From Oscillospiraceae bacterium (GTDB taxonomy: Bacteria; Bacillota; Clostridia; Oscillospirales; Acutalibacteraceae), in assembly GCA_022508705.1 (NCBI GenBank), contig JAFLUO010000103.1, forward strand, positions 1-5,397: DNA of 5,397 nucleotides, in the 5' to 3' direction. Below the pieces are notes generated by a model. That model made no database searches and had not been told where the DNA came from. It saw only the letters and a list, made by a program, of their open reading frames with translations. How positions within the stretch are numbered: position 1 is the stretch's first letter; each line of letters opens with the position of its first letter. The position numbers and the translations under genes are program-made. This document shows, piece by piece, positions 1 through 4,788 of this stretch.

Positions 1-1119
1 TACGGCAGACTTACAAACTCAACACAGGATGTTTTAGAAAAGCGTGTAGCTGCCCTTGAAGGCGGCGTTGCGGCTTTGGCGCTTGCTTCAGGTGCTGCGG
101 CAATTACATATACGCTCGAAGCACTCGGTCAGAACGGCGGACATTTTGTTTCTCAGAAGACAATTTACGGCGGTAGTTACAACCTGCTTGCAAATACTCT
201 TCCGAATTTCGGAATAACTGCTTCATTTGTAAATATTCACGATCTTGCTGAGGTTGAGGCGGCTATTCAGGATAACACCCGTGCTATTTACATTGAAACT
301 CTTGGCAATCCCAACAGCGATATTCCCGATATTGATGCATTGGCAGAGCTTGCTCATAAGCACGGTTTGCCGTTAGTTGTAGATAACACATTCGGTACCC
401 CATACCTTATCCGTCCTATTGAGCACGGTGCCGATATCGTTGTACATTCCGCTACTAAGTTCCTTGGCGGTCACGGTACGACTTTGGGCGGTATAATCGT
501 TGATTCGGGAAAATTTGACTGGGCAGCAAGCGGAAAATATCCAGCAATTGCAGATCCCAACCCCAGCTATCACGGTGTTTCCTTTGTGAAAGCGGTTGGT
601 CCTGCAGCATTTGTTACATACATCCGTGCAATTTTGCTCCGTGATACAGGCGCTGCAATATCACCGTTTGCGGCTTTCCTTCTCTTACAAGGTGTTGAGA
701 CTTTATCACTTAGATTAGAGCGTCATGCAGAGAATACAAAGAAGGTTGTTGAATTTCTTGCAAATCATGACCAGGTTGAAAAGGTTAATCACCCGTCTTT
801 GCCGGATCATCCCGATCATGCACTCTATGAGAAATATTTCCCGAATGGCGGTGCGTCAATCTTCACATTTGAAATTAAAGGCGGAGTTGAGGAAGCACAT
901 AAATTTATCGATAATCTCAAAATATTCTCACTTCTTGCCAACGTTGCTGACGTTAAGAGCCTTGTAATTCACCCTGCAACTACAACTCACAGTCAGCTTA
1001 CTGATGAAGAGCTTATCGATCAAGGCATCAAGCAGAATACAATCCGTCTTTCAATCGGTACGGAGCATATTGATGATATTATTGCCGATTTGCAAAATGG
1101 CTTTGACGCAGTAAAATAA
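1..1119 (+). CDS. metY: O-acetylhomoserine sulfhydrylase (MetY type), 5'-truncated by window edge
   Basis: Cytosolic PLP enzyme of the Cys/Met metabolism family that converts O-acetylhomoserine plus sulfide to homocysteine. The frame is open from base 1, so 372 residues are visible; the family is usually about 425-430 residues, so roughly 55-60 N-terminal residues lie off the left edge. Visible numbering: YGRLTNSTQDVLEKRVAALEGG-type start (1-22), SGAAA around 30-34 (phosphate-binding turn), VVDNTF with the PLP-ring Asp at 128, and SATKF with the Schiff-base Lys at 153 (codon 457-459). The segment FDWAASGKYP...DPNPSYHG after the lysine is typical of O-acetylhomoserine sulfhydrylases and argues against MetB/MetC-type lyases. 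The C-terminal RLSIGTEHIDDIIADL block is intact. It precedes cysK by 58 bp with no terminator between, so the two are probably co-transcribed. The promoter and any S-box or T-box leader would be outside the window. O-acetylserine or O-succinylhomoserine as an alternative substrate cannot be excluded. Confidence 0.93.
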   Translation, partial: YGRLTNSTQDVLEKRVAALEGGVAALALASGAAAITYTLEALGQNGGHFVSQKTIYGGSYNLLANTLPNFGITASFVNIHDLAEVEAAIQDNTRAIYIETLGNPNSDIPDIDALAELAHKHGLPLVVDNTFGTPYLIRPIEHGADIVVHSATKFLGGHGTTLGGIIVDSGKFDWAASGKYPAIADPNPSYHGVSFVKAVGPAAFVTYIRAILLRDTGAAISPFAAFLLLQGVETLSLRLERHAENTKKVVEFLANHDQVEKVNHPSLPDHPDHALYEKYFPNGGASIFTFEIKGGVEEAHKFIDNLKIFSLLANVADVKSLVIHPATTTHSQLTDEELIDQGIKQNTIRLSIGTEHIDDIIADLQNGFDAVK

Positions 1120-1177
1120 TCTTTTCAACTAATACTTTAATAAGACAACAAGATAGATTATATAAGGAGATTATAAT

Positions 1178-2110
1178 ATGGCTAATATTTATACATCAGC
1201 CGATCAGCTTATCGGTAGAACTCCCCTTTTGGAGCTTACTCATATTGAAGAGGAATATAATCTGAATGCTAAAATTTTGGCAAAACTTGAGTATTTTAAT
1301 CCTGCAGGCTCAGTCAAAGACCGTATTGCAAAGGCCATGATTGATGATGCTGAAAGCTCAGGAAAATTAAAAAAAGGTTCTGTAATTATTGAGCCTACCT
1401 CAGGCAATACAGGAATTGGTCTTGCTTCTGTTGCGGCGGCAAGAGGTTACCGCATTATTATTGTTATGCCTGAAACAATGTCGGTAGAGCGCCGCAGCAT
1501 AATGAAAGCATACGGTGCAGAATTAGTACTCACGGAAGGCGCAAAAGGTATGAAAGGCGCTATTGCAAAGGCAGAAGAGTTGGCCGCAGAAATCCCTGAC
1601 AGCTTTATTCCCGGTCAGTTTATAAACCCTGCTAACCCCAAGACACACAGAGAAAGCACAGGCCCTGAAATTTACGAGGATACAGACGGAAAAGTTGATA
1701 TCTTTGTTGCAGGCGTCGGAACGGGCGGAACGGTAACGGGTGTGGGTGAATATCTTAAATCAAAAAATCCTAATGTGAAAGTTGTTGCTGTTGAGCCTGC
1801 TTCATCAGCAGTGCTTTCCACAGGTGTGGCAGGCGCTCACAAAATTCAGGGTATAGGCGCAGGTTTTGTACCCGATGTTCTTAATACAGAAATTTACGAT
1901 GAAATTATTACCGTTTCCAATGAAGATGCATTTACAGTAGGTAAACTTATAGGTCGAAGCGAAGGAATTCTTGTAGGTATTTCTTCAGGTGCGGCAGCGT
2001 TTGCTGCTATTGAGATAGCAAAGCGCCCTGAAAATGCAGGAAAAACCATTGCAGTTCTTTTGCCTGATACCGGCGACAGATATTTATCTACCCCCCTATT
2101 TGCTGACTGA
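1178..2110 (+). CDS. cysK: Cysteine synthase A (O-acetylserine sulfhydrylase)
   Basis: Complete 310-residue fold-type II PLP enzyme that makes L-cysteine from O-acetyl-L-serine and sulfide in the cytosol. Motifs in order: IGRTPLLEL (12-20), NPAGSVKDR with the PLP Lys at 47, PTSGNTG substrate loop (73-79), GTGGT phosphate-binding loop (181-185), SSGAA (269-273) and PDTGDRYLS (296-304). Length matches CysK (about 305-320). PTSGNTG and the absence of a C-terminal extension favour CysK over cystathionine beta-synthase; a CysM-like role is possible but less likely. The ATG at 1178 is preceded by AAGGAGA (1164-1170) at good spacing. The upstream neighbour is metY, giving a paired route from sulfide to homocysteine and cysteine. 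A hairpin terminator lies about 20 bp after the stop. The C-terminus ends LFAD, without the terminal Ile used by some CysK proteins to dock with CysE. Confidence 0.96.
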   Translation: MANIYTSADQLIGRTPLLELTHIEEEYNLNAKILAKLEYFNPAGSVKDRIAKAMIDDAESSGKLKKGSVIIEPTSGNTGIGLASVAAARGYRIIIVMPETMSVERRSIMKAYGAELVLTEGAKGMKGAIAKAEELAAEIPDSFIPGQFINPANPKTHRESTGPEIYEDTDGKVDIFVAGVGTGGTVTGVGEYLKSKNPNVKVVAVEPASSAVLSTGVAGAHKIQGIGAGFVPDVLNTEIYDEIITVSNEDAFTVGKLIGRSEGILVGISSGAAAFAAIEIAKRPENAGKTIAVLLPDTGDRYLSTPLFAD

Positions 2111-2129
2111 TTAAGTTCAAATTTAAATT

Positions 2130-2166
2130 AAAACAGGTGCGAGTTACTTGAATTTGCACCTGTTTT
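2130..2166 (+). terminator. Intrinsic terminator of the metY-cysK unit
   Basis: An 11-bp perfect stem (AAAACAGGTGC at 2130-2140 with GCACCTGTTTT at 2156-2166) encloses a 15-nt loop, and the 3' arm runs into TTTTGTTGT. It starts 20 bp after the cysK stop. The loop contains TTGAAT (2148-2153), which also works as a -35 box for the downstream gene. Confidence 0.8.
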
Positions 2167-2176
2167 GTTGTATTAT
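2148..2176 (+). promoter_or_regulatory. Predicted sigma-A promoter for the acetyltransferase-csaA operon
   Basis: TTGAAT (2148-2153), a 17-bp spacer and TATTAT (2171-2176) match the sigma-70/sigma-A consensus at five of six positions each. Transcription would start near 2183, leaving a leader of about 43 nt before the ATG at 2227. The -35 box is inside the loop of the cysK terminator hairpin and the spacer overlaps its 3' arm. Confidence 0.55.
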
Positions 2177-2226
2177 AGAACTAATCTAATTCGTAATTCA
2201 TAAACGGTTTGAAAGGTTGTTTTAGC

Positions 2227-2844
2227 ATGAGCATGGAAAAACTGCACACCCGAGAGCTTTATTTACCTGAGGACGATGAAATAATGTCTGAACAGTTACT
2301 GTGTCTTGACAAGCTGTATGATTTCAATATGACACGTCCCAGCGAGCTCCCAAAACGTGAAAAAATGCTTAAAGAAATGTTTGCGGAAATAGGTGAAAAC
2401 TGTTATATTGAACCCCCTCTTCATTCCAATTGGGGCGGAAAGCACTGCCATTTCGGTGACAGCGTTTATGCAAATTTTAACCTTACTTTAGTTGATGACA
2501 CTCATATTTTCATAGGCTCTAATACAATGCTCGGTCCCAATGTTACAATAGCTACTGCGGGGCATCCGATACTCCCTGAACTTCGTGAAAAAGCGTATCA
2601 GTACAACTGCCCTGTTCATATCGGCAAAAACTGCTGGCTCGGAGCAGGAGTAATAGTTCTTCCAGGAGTTACTATCGGCGATAATTCGGTTATCGGTGCA
2701 GGCTCAGTTGTTACAAAAGATATTCCCGAAAATGTTGTCGCAGTCGGAAATCCCTGTAAAGTACTGCGTGAAATCGGAGAAAGAGACAAAAAATACTATT
2801 TTAAAGATTTAAAAATTAAACTTGGAGATGAAAACAATGGCTGA
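2227..2844 (+). CDS. LacA/Maa-type sugar O-acetyltransferase (left-handed beta-helix)
   Basis: Acetyl-CoA-dependent acetyltransferase of the hexapeptide-repeat superfamily, in the galactoside/maltose O-acetyltransferase group; these are cytosolic homotrimers that acetylate a sugar 6-hydroxyl. The protein is 205 residues, as in LacA. An N-terminal helical Mac-type cap (about 5-55, with YDFNMTRPSE and KREKMLKEMF) is followed by the beta-helix: YANFNLTLVDD (81-91), IGSNTMLGPNVTI, AGHP with the probable catalytic His at 113 (compare His115 of LacA), then IGKNCWLGAGVIVLPGVTIGDNSVIGAGSVVTKDIP and a C-terminal RDKKYYFKDLKIK segment. I chose the ATG at 2227 because AAAGG (2212-2216) lies 10 nt upstream; a TTG at 2209 would extend it by six residues without a good site. 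Its last codons overlap csaA. The physiological acceptor sugar cannot be told from sequence; serine acetyltransferase CysE is excluded by the cap domain, despite the cysK neighbour. Confidence 0.92.
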   Translation: MSMEKLHTRELYLPEDDEIMSEQLLCLDKLYDFNMTRPSELPKREKMLKEMFAEIGENCYIEPPLHSNWGGKHCHFGDSVYANFNLTLVDDTHIFIGSNTMLGPNVTIATAGHPILPELREKAYQYNCPVHIGKNCWLGAGVIVLPGVTIGDNSVIGAGSVVTKDIPENVVAVGNPCKVLREIGERDKKYYFKDLKIKLGDENNG

Positions 2845-3166
2845 ATTTGAAGACTTTTTAAAATTAGATATAAGAGTCGGAACTGTAATTTCTGCAAATA
2901 AATTTGAAAAAGCAAGAAAACCTGCGTATCAGCTTAAAATTGACTTTGGTGAAGAAATAGGTATAAAAAAATCATCGGCTCAAATAACGCAGTGTTATTC
3001 TGCCGAAGATTTAATAGGTAAACAAATTTTAGCCGTTGTTAATTTTCCGCCAAGGCAAATTGCGGATTTTATGTCGGAAGTGCTTGTTCTCGGCACATAT
3101 TCAGAGCAAGGTGTTGTACTGATAACGCCTGATATAAAAGTTAAAAACGGAGATAAATTAGGATAA
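2837..3166 (+). CDS. csaA: CsaA family chaperone / tRNA-binding-domain protein
   Basis: Small 109-residue protein made entirely of one EMAP-II/Trbp111-like OB-fold domain. In Bacillus subtilis CsaA is a dimeric chaperone linked to preprotein export, and related proteins bind tRNA. The sequence closely follows CsaA: FLKLDIRVGTV near the N-terminus, IDFGEEIGIKKSSAQIT in the middle, then GKQILAVVNFPPRQIADFMSEVLVLG and a C-terminal GDKLG-type end. The start is the ATG at 2837, served by GGAG (2824-2827) at 9-nt spacing; an in-frame ATG at 2828 and TTG at 2822 lie upstream but fit family length and ribosome site less well. The gene overlaps the acetyltransferase stop by 8 bp (ATGGCTGA), so translational coupling is likely. 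It lacks any synthetase catalytic domain, so it is not a MetRS or PheT fragment. Which client proteins or RNAs it binds is unknown here. Confidence 0.93.
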   Translation: MAEFEDFLKLDIRVGTVISANKFEKARKPAYQLKIDFGEEIGIKKSSAQITQCYSAEDLIGKQILAVVNFPPRQIADFMSEVLVLGTYSEQGVVLITPDIKVKNGDKLG

Positions 3167-3186
3167 AATTCAATAATGATGCATAC

Positions 3187-3225
3187 AAAAAGGTTGACTC
3201 AAATAATTTTTAAGTCAACCTTTTT
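3187..3225 (+). terminator. Strong intrinsic terminator after csaA, probably bidirectional
   Basis: A 13-bp perfect stem (AAAAAGGTTGACT at 3187-3199 with AGTCAACCTTTTT at 3213-3225) with a 13-nt loop begins 20 bp after the csaA stop. Because the stem ends in A5/T5 it has a T-run on both strands, so it could also stop transcription arriving from the convergent birA gene. The insertion sequence begins just to its right. Confidence 0.88.
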
Positions 3226-3247
3226 AAATTGTGTGTACCACAGTTAA

Positions 3248-3266
3248 CCCCTGGCTATGCCAGGGG
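3248..3266 (+). repeat. Left-end subterminal hairpin of the IS
   Basis: CCCCTGGC (3248-3255) and GCCAGGGG (3259-3266) form an 8-bp perfect stem with TAT as loop. Its position upstream of the tnpA promoter and its match in geometry to the right-end hairpin mark it as the probable left-end TnpA recognition structure. Confidence 0.75.
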
Positions 3267-3296
3267 GAAAAGAATAGCTTTTAGCGAGGAGTAAAG

Positions 3297-3325
3297 TAGA
3301 CAAGGAAAAAACTCCCTGATATATT
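3297..3325 (+). promoter_or_regulatory. Predicted tnpA promoter (extended -10)
   Basis: TAGACA (3297-3302), a 17-bp spacer and TGaTATATT (TG at 3317-3318, -10 hexamer 3320-3325) form a good sigma-A promoter with an extended -10. Transcription would start near 3332, so the mRNA would begin almost exactly at the GTTTGCCGACC repeat (3333-3343) and have a leader of about 42 nt before the GTG at 3374. Confidence 0.6.
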
Positions 3326-3329
3326 AGAA

Positions 3330-3345
3330 GTGGTTTGCCGACCAC
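3330..3345 (+). repeat. 5'-leader hairpin of tnpA displaying a loop complementary to the 3' UTR
   Basis: GTGGT (3330-3334) and ACCAC (3341-3345) form a 5-bp stem with TTGCCG (3335-3340) as loop. The larger stretch GTTTGCCGACC (3333-3343) is the exact reverse complement of GGTCGGCAAAC (3887-3897) on the far side of the gene. It ends 13 nt before the AAGGAGGT ribosome site (3359-3366). Confidence 0.5.
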
Positions 3346-3373
3346 ACAACTAATAATCAAGGAGGTCTTAATC

Positions 3374-3850
3374 GTGAGAGAAAAAGACATAAGTAGTTTA
3401 GACCATACAAGTTGGAGATGTCAATACCATGTAGTATTTGCACCGAAATATAGAAGGATGGCAATATACAAGGAAATAAAAACAGACATAGGAAAAATAT
3501 TAAGACAGTTGTGCCAACAAAAAGGAGTAGAAATAATAGAAGCAGAGCTGTGTCCTGACCATGTGCATATGCTGATAAGCATACCGCCAAAGTATAGTGT
3601 GTCACAAATAATGGGATACTTGAAAGGCAAAAGCAGTTTGATGATATTCGACAGACACGCCAACTTGAAATACAAATATGGAAATAGGCATTTCTGGGCA
3701 AGGGGATACTTTGTGGATACAGTAGGACGCAACAAAAAGCAAATACAAGAGTACATAAAGAATCAGTTAGCAGAAGATCATCTTGCAGACCAAATAAGTA
3801 TAAAGGAATACATAGACCCGTTTACGGGTAGCGAGAACAAGAAAGCATAA
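3374..3850 (+). CDS. tnpA: IS200/IS605-family Y1 HUH transposase TnpA
   Basis: Complete 158-residue REP-like/Y1 transposase that excises and integrates single-stranded DNA by forming a 5'-phosphotyrosine bond; it works as a dimer. Visible features: WRCQYHVVFAPKYRR (14-28), the metal-binding HUH motif in CPDHVHMLI with His63 and His65, the SVSQIMGYLKGKSS helix (75-88), HFWARGYFVDTVG (106-118), and catalytic Tyr127 in IQEYIKNQ with Gln131 completing the metal site. Length is normal (about 150-160). I chose the GTG at 3374 because a near-perfect AAGGAGGT (3359-3366) lies 7 nt upstream; the frame extends to a TTG at 3335 that lacks a site. It is the only gene of the element and appears intact, with every catalytic residue in place. 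It is transcribed toward birA, convergently. Its leader and trailer contain complementary structures that may limit expression. Confidence 0.95.
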   Translation: MREKDISSLDHTSWRCQYHVVFAPKYRRMAIYKEIKTDIGKILRQLCQQKGVEIIEAELCPDHVHMLISIPPKYSVSQIMGYLKGKSSLMIFDRHANLKYKYGNRHFWARGYFVDTVGRNKKQIQEYIKNQLAEDHLADQISIKEYIDPFTGSENKKA

Positions 3851-3855
3851 AATAA

Positions 3856-3946
3856 ACCCCTTGAGGGGTAGCTGAAAGAGTAATGCGGTCGGCAAACTAT
3901 TCAGCGCCCCTTTAGGGGTTTTGTCTGTAAATTGCCCTTCTAGGGC
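3856..3946 (+). repeat. Cluster of short hairpins in the tnpA 3' UTR
   Basis: Three compact hairpins lie in a row: ACCCC-TTGA-GGGGT (3856-3869), CCCC-TTTA-GGGG (3907-3918) and GCCCT-TCT-AGGGC (3934-3946). Between the first two, GCTGAA (3871-3876) can pair with TTCAGC (3900-3905), leaving GGTCGGCAAAC (3887-3897) in a 23-nt loop. The GGGG of the first hairpin (3865-3868) can instead extend that stem by pairing with CCCC of the second (3907-3910), so the folds are mutually exclusive. Confidence 0.6.
3907..3922 (+). terminator. Possible weak tnpA terminator
   Basis: CCCC-TTTA-GGGG is followed directly by TTTTGTCT. The stem is only four G-C pairs (a G-U pair could add one), so it would be a weak intrinsic terminator, about 56 bp after the tnpA stop. 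Upstream GGGG (3865-3868) could capture its 5' arm. Confidence 0.35.
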
Positions 3947-3955
3947 TTATTCAAG

Positions 3956-3974
3956 CCTCCGGCTTAGCCGGAGG
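3956..3974 (+). repeat. Right-end subterminal hairpin of the IS
   Basis: CCTCCGGC (3956-3963) and GCCGGAGG (3967-3974) form an 8-bp perfect stem with TTA as loop, the same geometry as the left-end hairpin. It stands 13 bp from the birA stop codon (3988-3990), and the TnpA cleavage site should lie in that short interval. Confidence 0.75.
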
Positions 3975-3987
3975 TCCTGACTTTCAG

Positions 3988-4740
3988 CTATATAGGCTTA
4001 ATACTTACATCTCCTGAAAAAAGTGTCACTGTTTCTCCAGTTTCATCTTTCTTTGCTACGAGATTACAGTTTTCGTCAATATACAGAGCAGTCGCAGATT
4101 CGGTAGAATTACCGTTTATTATGCTGATTTTTTTACCATCAAGAAAAGAGTATTTTCTGTATCTGTCGATATAAGAAGTATCTTCACCTTTAATCATTTT
4201 ATAAATCCTGCAAACAATGCCTTTAATTAAATTTTCTTTTTGCGATTTACTGCATTCATTTTCAAAAACACAAGTGACTAAATCCCAAAAATCTTTTGGA
4301 AAATCATTCTCATATATTTTCAAATTTATTCCAATACCGATTATGGCATAATTCAATTGTTCACTCTGCGGATTTACAGAACCTTCCGTAAGTATTCCGC
4401 AAACCTTTTTGCCGTCAATGTACACGTCATTTACCCATTTGATTTTTATGTCTCTGTCAGTTACTGTTTGAAGTTCTTCCAGTACTGCAACGGCTGCCAT
4501 AACAGTTAAATGCTTTGATATTTCCACGGAAATATTGTTTTTTAACAATATAGAAAAATATGCCCCTGTTCCCTTTGGCGAACAAAAACTCTTTCCCATC
4601 CGCCCTCTGCCTGCTGTTTGAAGCTCAGCAGTAACAACGGTTAAATCGGGAAGACTTTCAACATTTCTTTTCAGAAAATTGTTTGTTGAATCTGTTTCAT
4701 CAAGATTTATAAAGTTAAACTTACCAATAATATCTTTCAA
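3988..4740 (-). CDS. birA: Biotin-[acetyl-CoA-carboxylase] ligase, group I (no DNA-binding domain)
   Basis: Biotin protein ligase: it makes biotinoyl-5'-AMP from biotin and ATP and attaches biotin to the lysine of carboxylase carrier proteins in the cytosol. From the TTG at 4740 it is 250 residues: DSTN (17-20), biotinoyl-AMP loop GRGRMGK (44-50) followed by SPKGTGAYFS, KWVNDV (101-106; most family members have KWPND), KVCGILTE (112-119) and GIGINL (135-140), then the small SH3-like C-terminal domain. It lacks the N-terminal winged helix of repressor-type BirA, so it should not regulate transcription. I prefer the TTG at 4740 because GAGGTG (4753-4748) sits 7 nt upstream; a GTG at 4755 would add five residues but lies at about the predicted transcription start and has no ribosome site. 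The 3' end abuts the insertion sequence. It is convergent with csaA/tnpA and codirectional with glgP. Confidence 0.93.
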   Translation of the reverse strand: MKDIIGKFNFINLDETDSTNNFLKRNVESLPDLTVVTAELQTAGRGRMGKSFCSPKGTGAYFSILLKNNISVEISKHLTVMAAVAVLEELQTVTDRDIKIKWVNDVYIDGKKVCGILTEGSVNPQSEQLNYAIIGIGINLKIYENDFPKDFWDLVTCVFENECSKSQKENLIKGIVCRIYKMIKGEDTSYIDRYRKYSFLDGKKISIINGNSTESATALYIDENCNLVAKKDETGETVTLFSGDVSIKPI

Positions 4741-4759
4741 CGCATCGCACCTCACGAGT

Positions 4760-4788
4760 ATTATAGCGAAAGGATGGACCTATTTCAA
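4760..4788 (-). promoter_or_regulatory. Predicted sigma-A promoter of birA
   Basis: On the minus strand, TTGAAA (4788-4783), a 17-bp spacer and a perfect TATAAT (4765-4760) form a near-consensus promoter. Transcription would start around 4753, giving a very short leader of about 13 nt that begins at the GAGGTG ribosome site. The -35 box lies in the loop of the 4768-4800 inverted repeat and the spacer covers one arm. Confidence 0.7.

Larger units (their letters stand above)
3226..3987 (+). mobile_element. IS200-type (IS200/IS605 family) insertion sequence, single tnpA, about 750 bp
   Basis: The element contains one Y1 transposase gene flanked by subterminal hairpins: left CCCCTGGC-TAT-GCCAGGGG (3248-3266) and right CCTCCGGC-TTA-GCCGGAGG (3956-3974). 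Both have an 8-bp stem and 3-nt loop, the kind of structure TnpA recognises as single-stranded DNA. There are no long terminal inverted repeats or target duplications, as expected for this family. The exact ends are not resolved: the left end should lie upstream of 3248, near the csaA terminator T-run, and the right end within roughly 15 nt of 3974. The boundaries given are the outer limits set by the terminator and the birA stop codon. Size and content fit the IS200 group; there is no tnpB. The intact transposase, promoter and hairpins suggest it may still be mobile. Confidence 0.8.

Noticed and set aside
373..573. Open minus-strand frame opposite metY
   Set aside because: It lies fully inside a clearly conserved gene, has no ribosome site or recognisable motif, and is explained by the codon pattern of the sense gene.
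725..967. Overlapping plus-strand frame inside metY
   Set aside because: Out of frame with an intact conserved protein and low-complexity in character; no sign of a frameshift in metY, whose motifs continue to the end.
1120..1177. Separate promoter for cysK in the metY-cysK gap
   Set aside because: The AT-rich gap has -10-like strings, but the best ones are too close to the ribosome site and have no matching -35.
2130..2200. Riboswitch or T-box between cysK and the acetyltransferase
   Set aside because: The only structure is one simple terminator hairpin; there is no T-box motif or multi-helix aptamer, and the leader of about 43 nt is too short.
3288..3315. GGAGT/ACTCC pairing across the tnpA promoter
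   Set aside because: Only five base pairs with a long loop, and upstream of the predicted transcription start; likely chance.
3357..3756. Two open minus-strand frames opposite tnpA, rich in hydrophobic residues and Cys
   Set aside because: They are antisense to the transposase, lack ribosome sites and known motifs; the hydrophobic look follows from complementing Lys/Glu/Ile-rich codons.
3248..3974. CRISPR-like array from the repeated C-rich/G-rich hairpins
   Set aside because: The palindromes differ in sequence and spacing, do not form direct repeats with regular spacers, and flank a transposase as IS end structures do.
3851..3987. Remnant of tnpB or an omega-RNA-like guide RNA in the IS right end
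   Set aside because: There is no coding trace of TnpB or its RuvC/zinc-finger motifs, and 137 bp of short hairpins is adequately explained as an IS200 3' UTR and right end.
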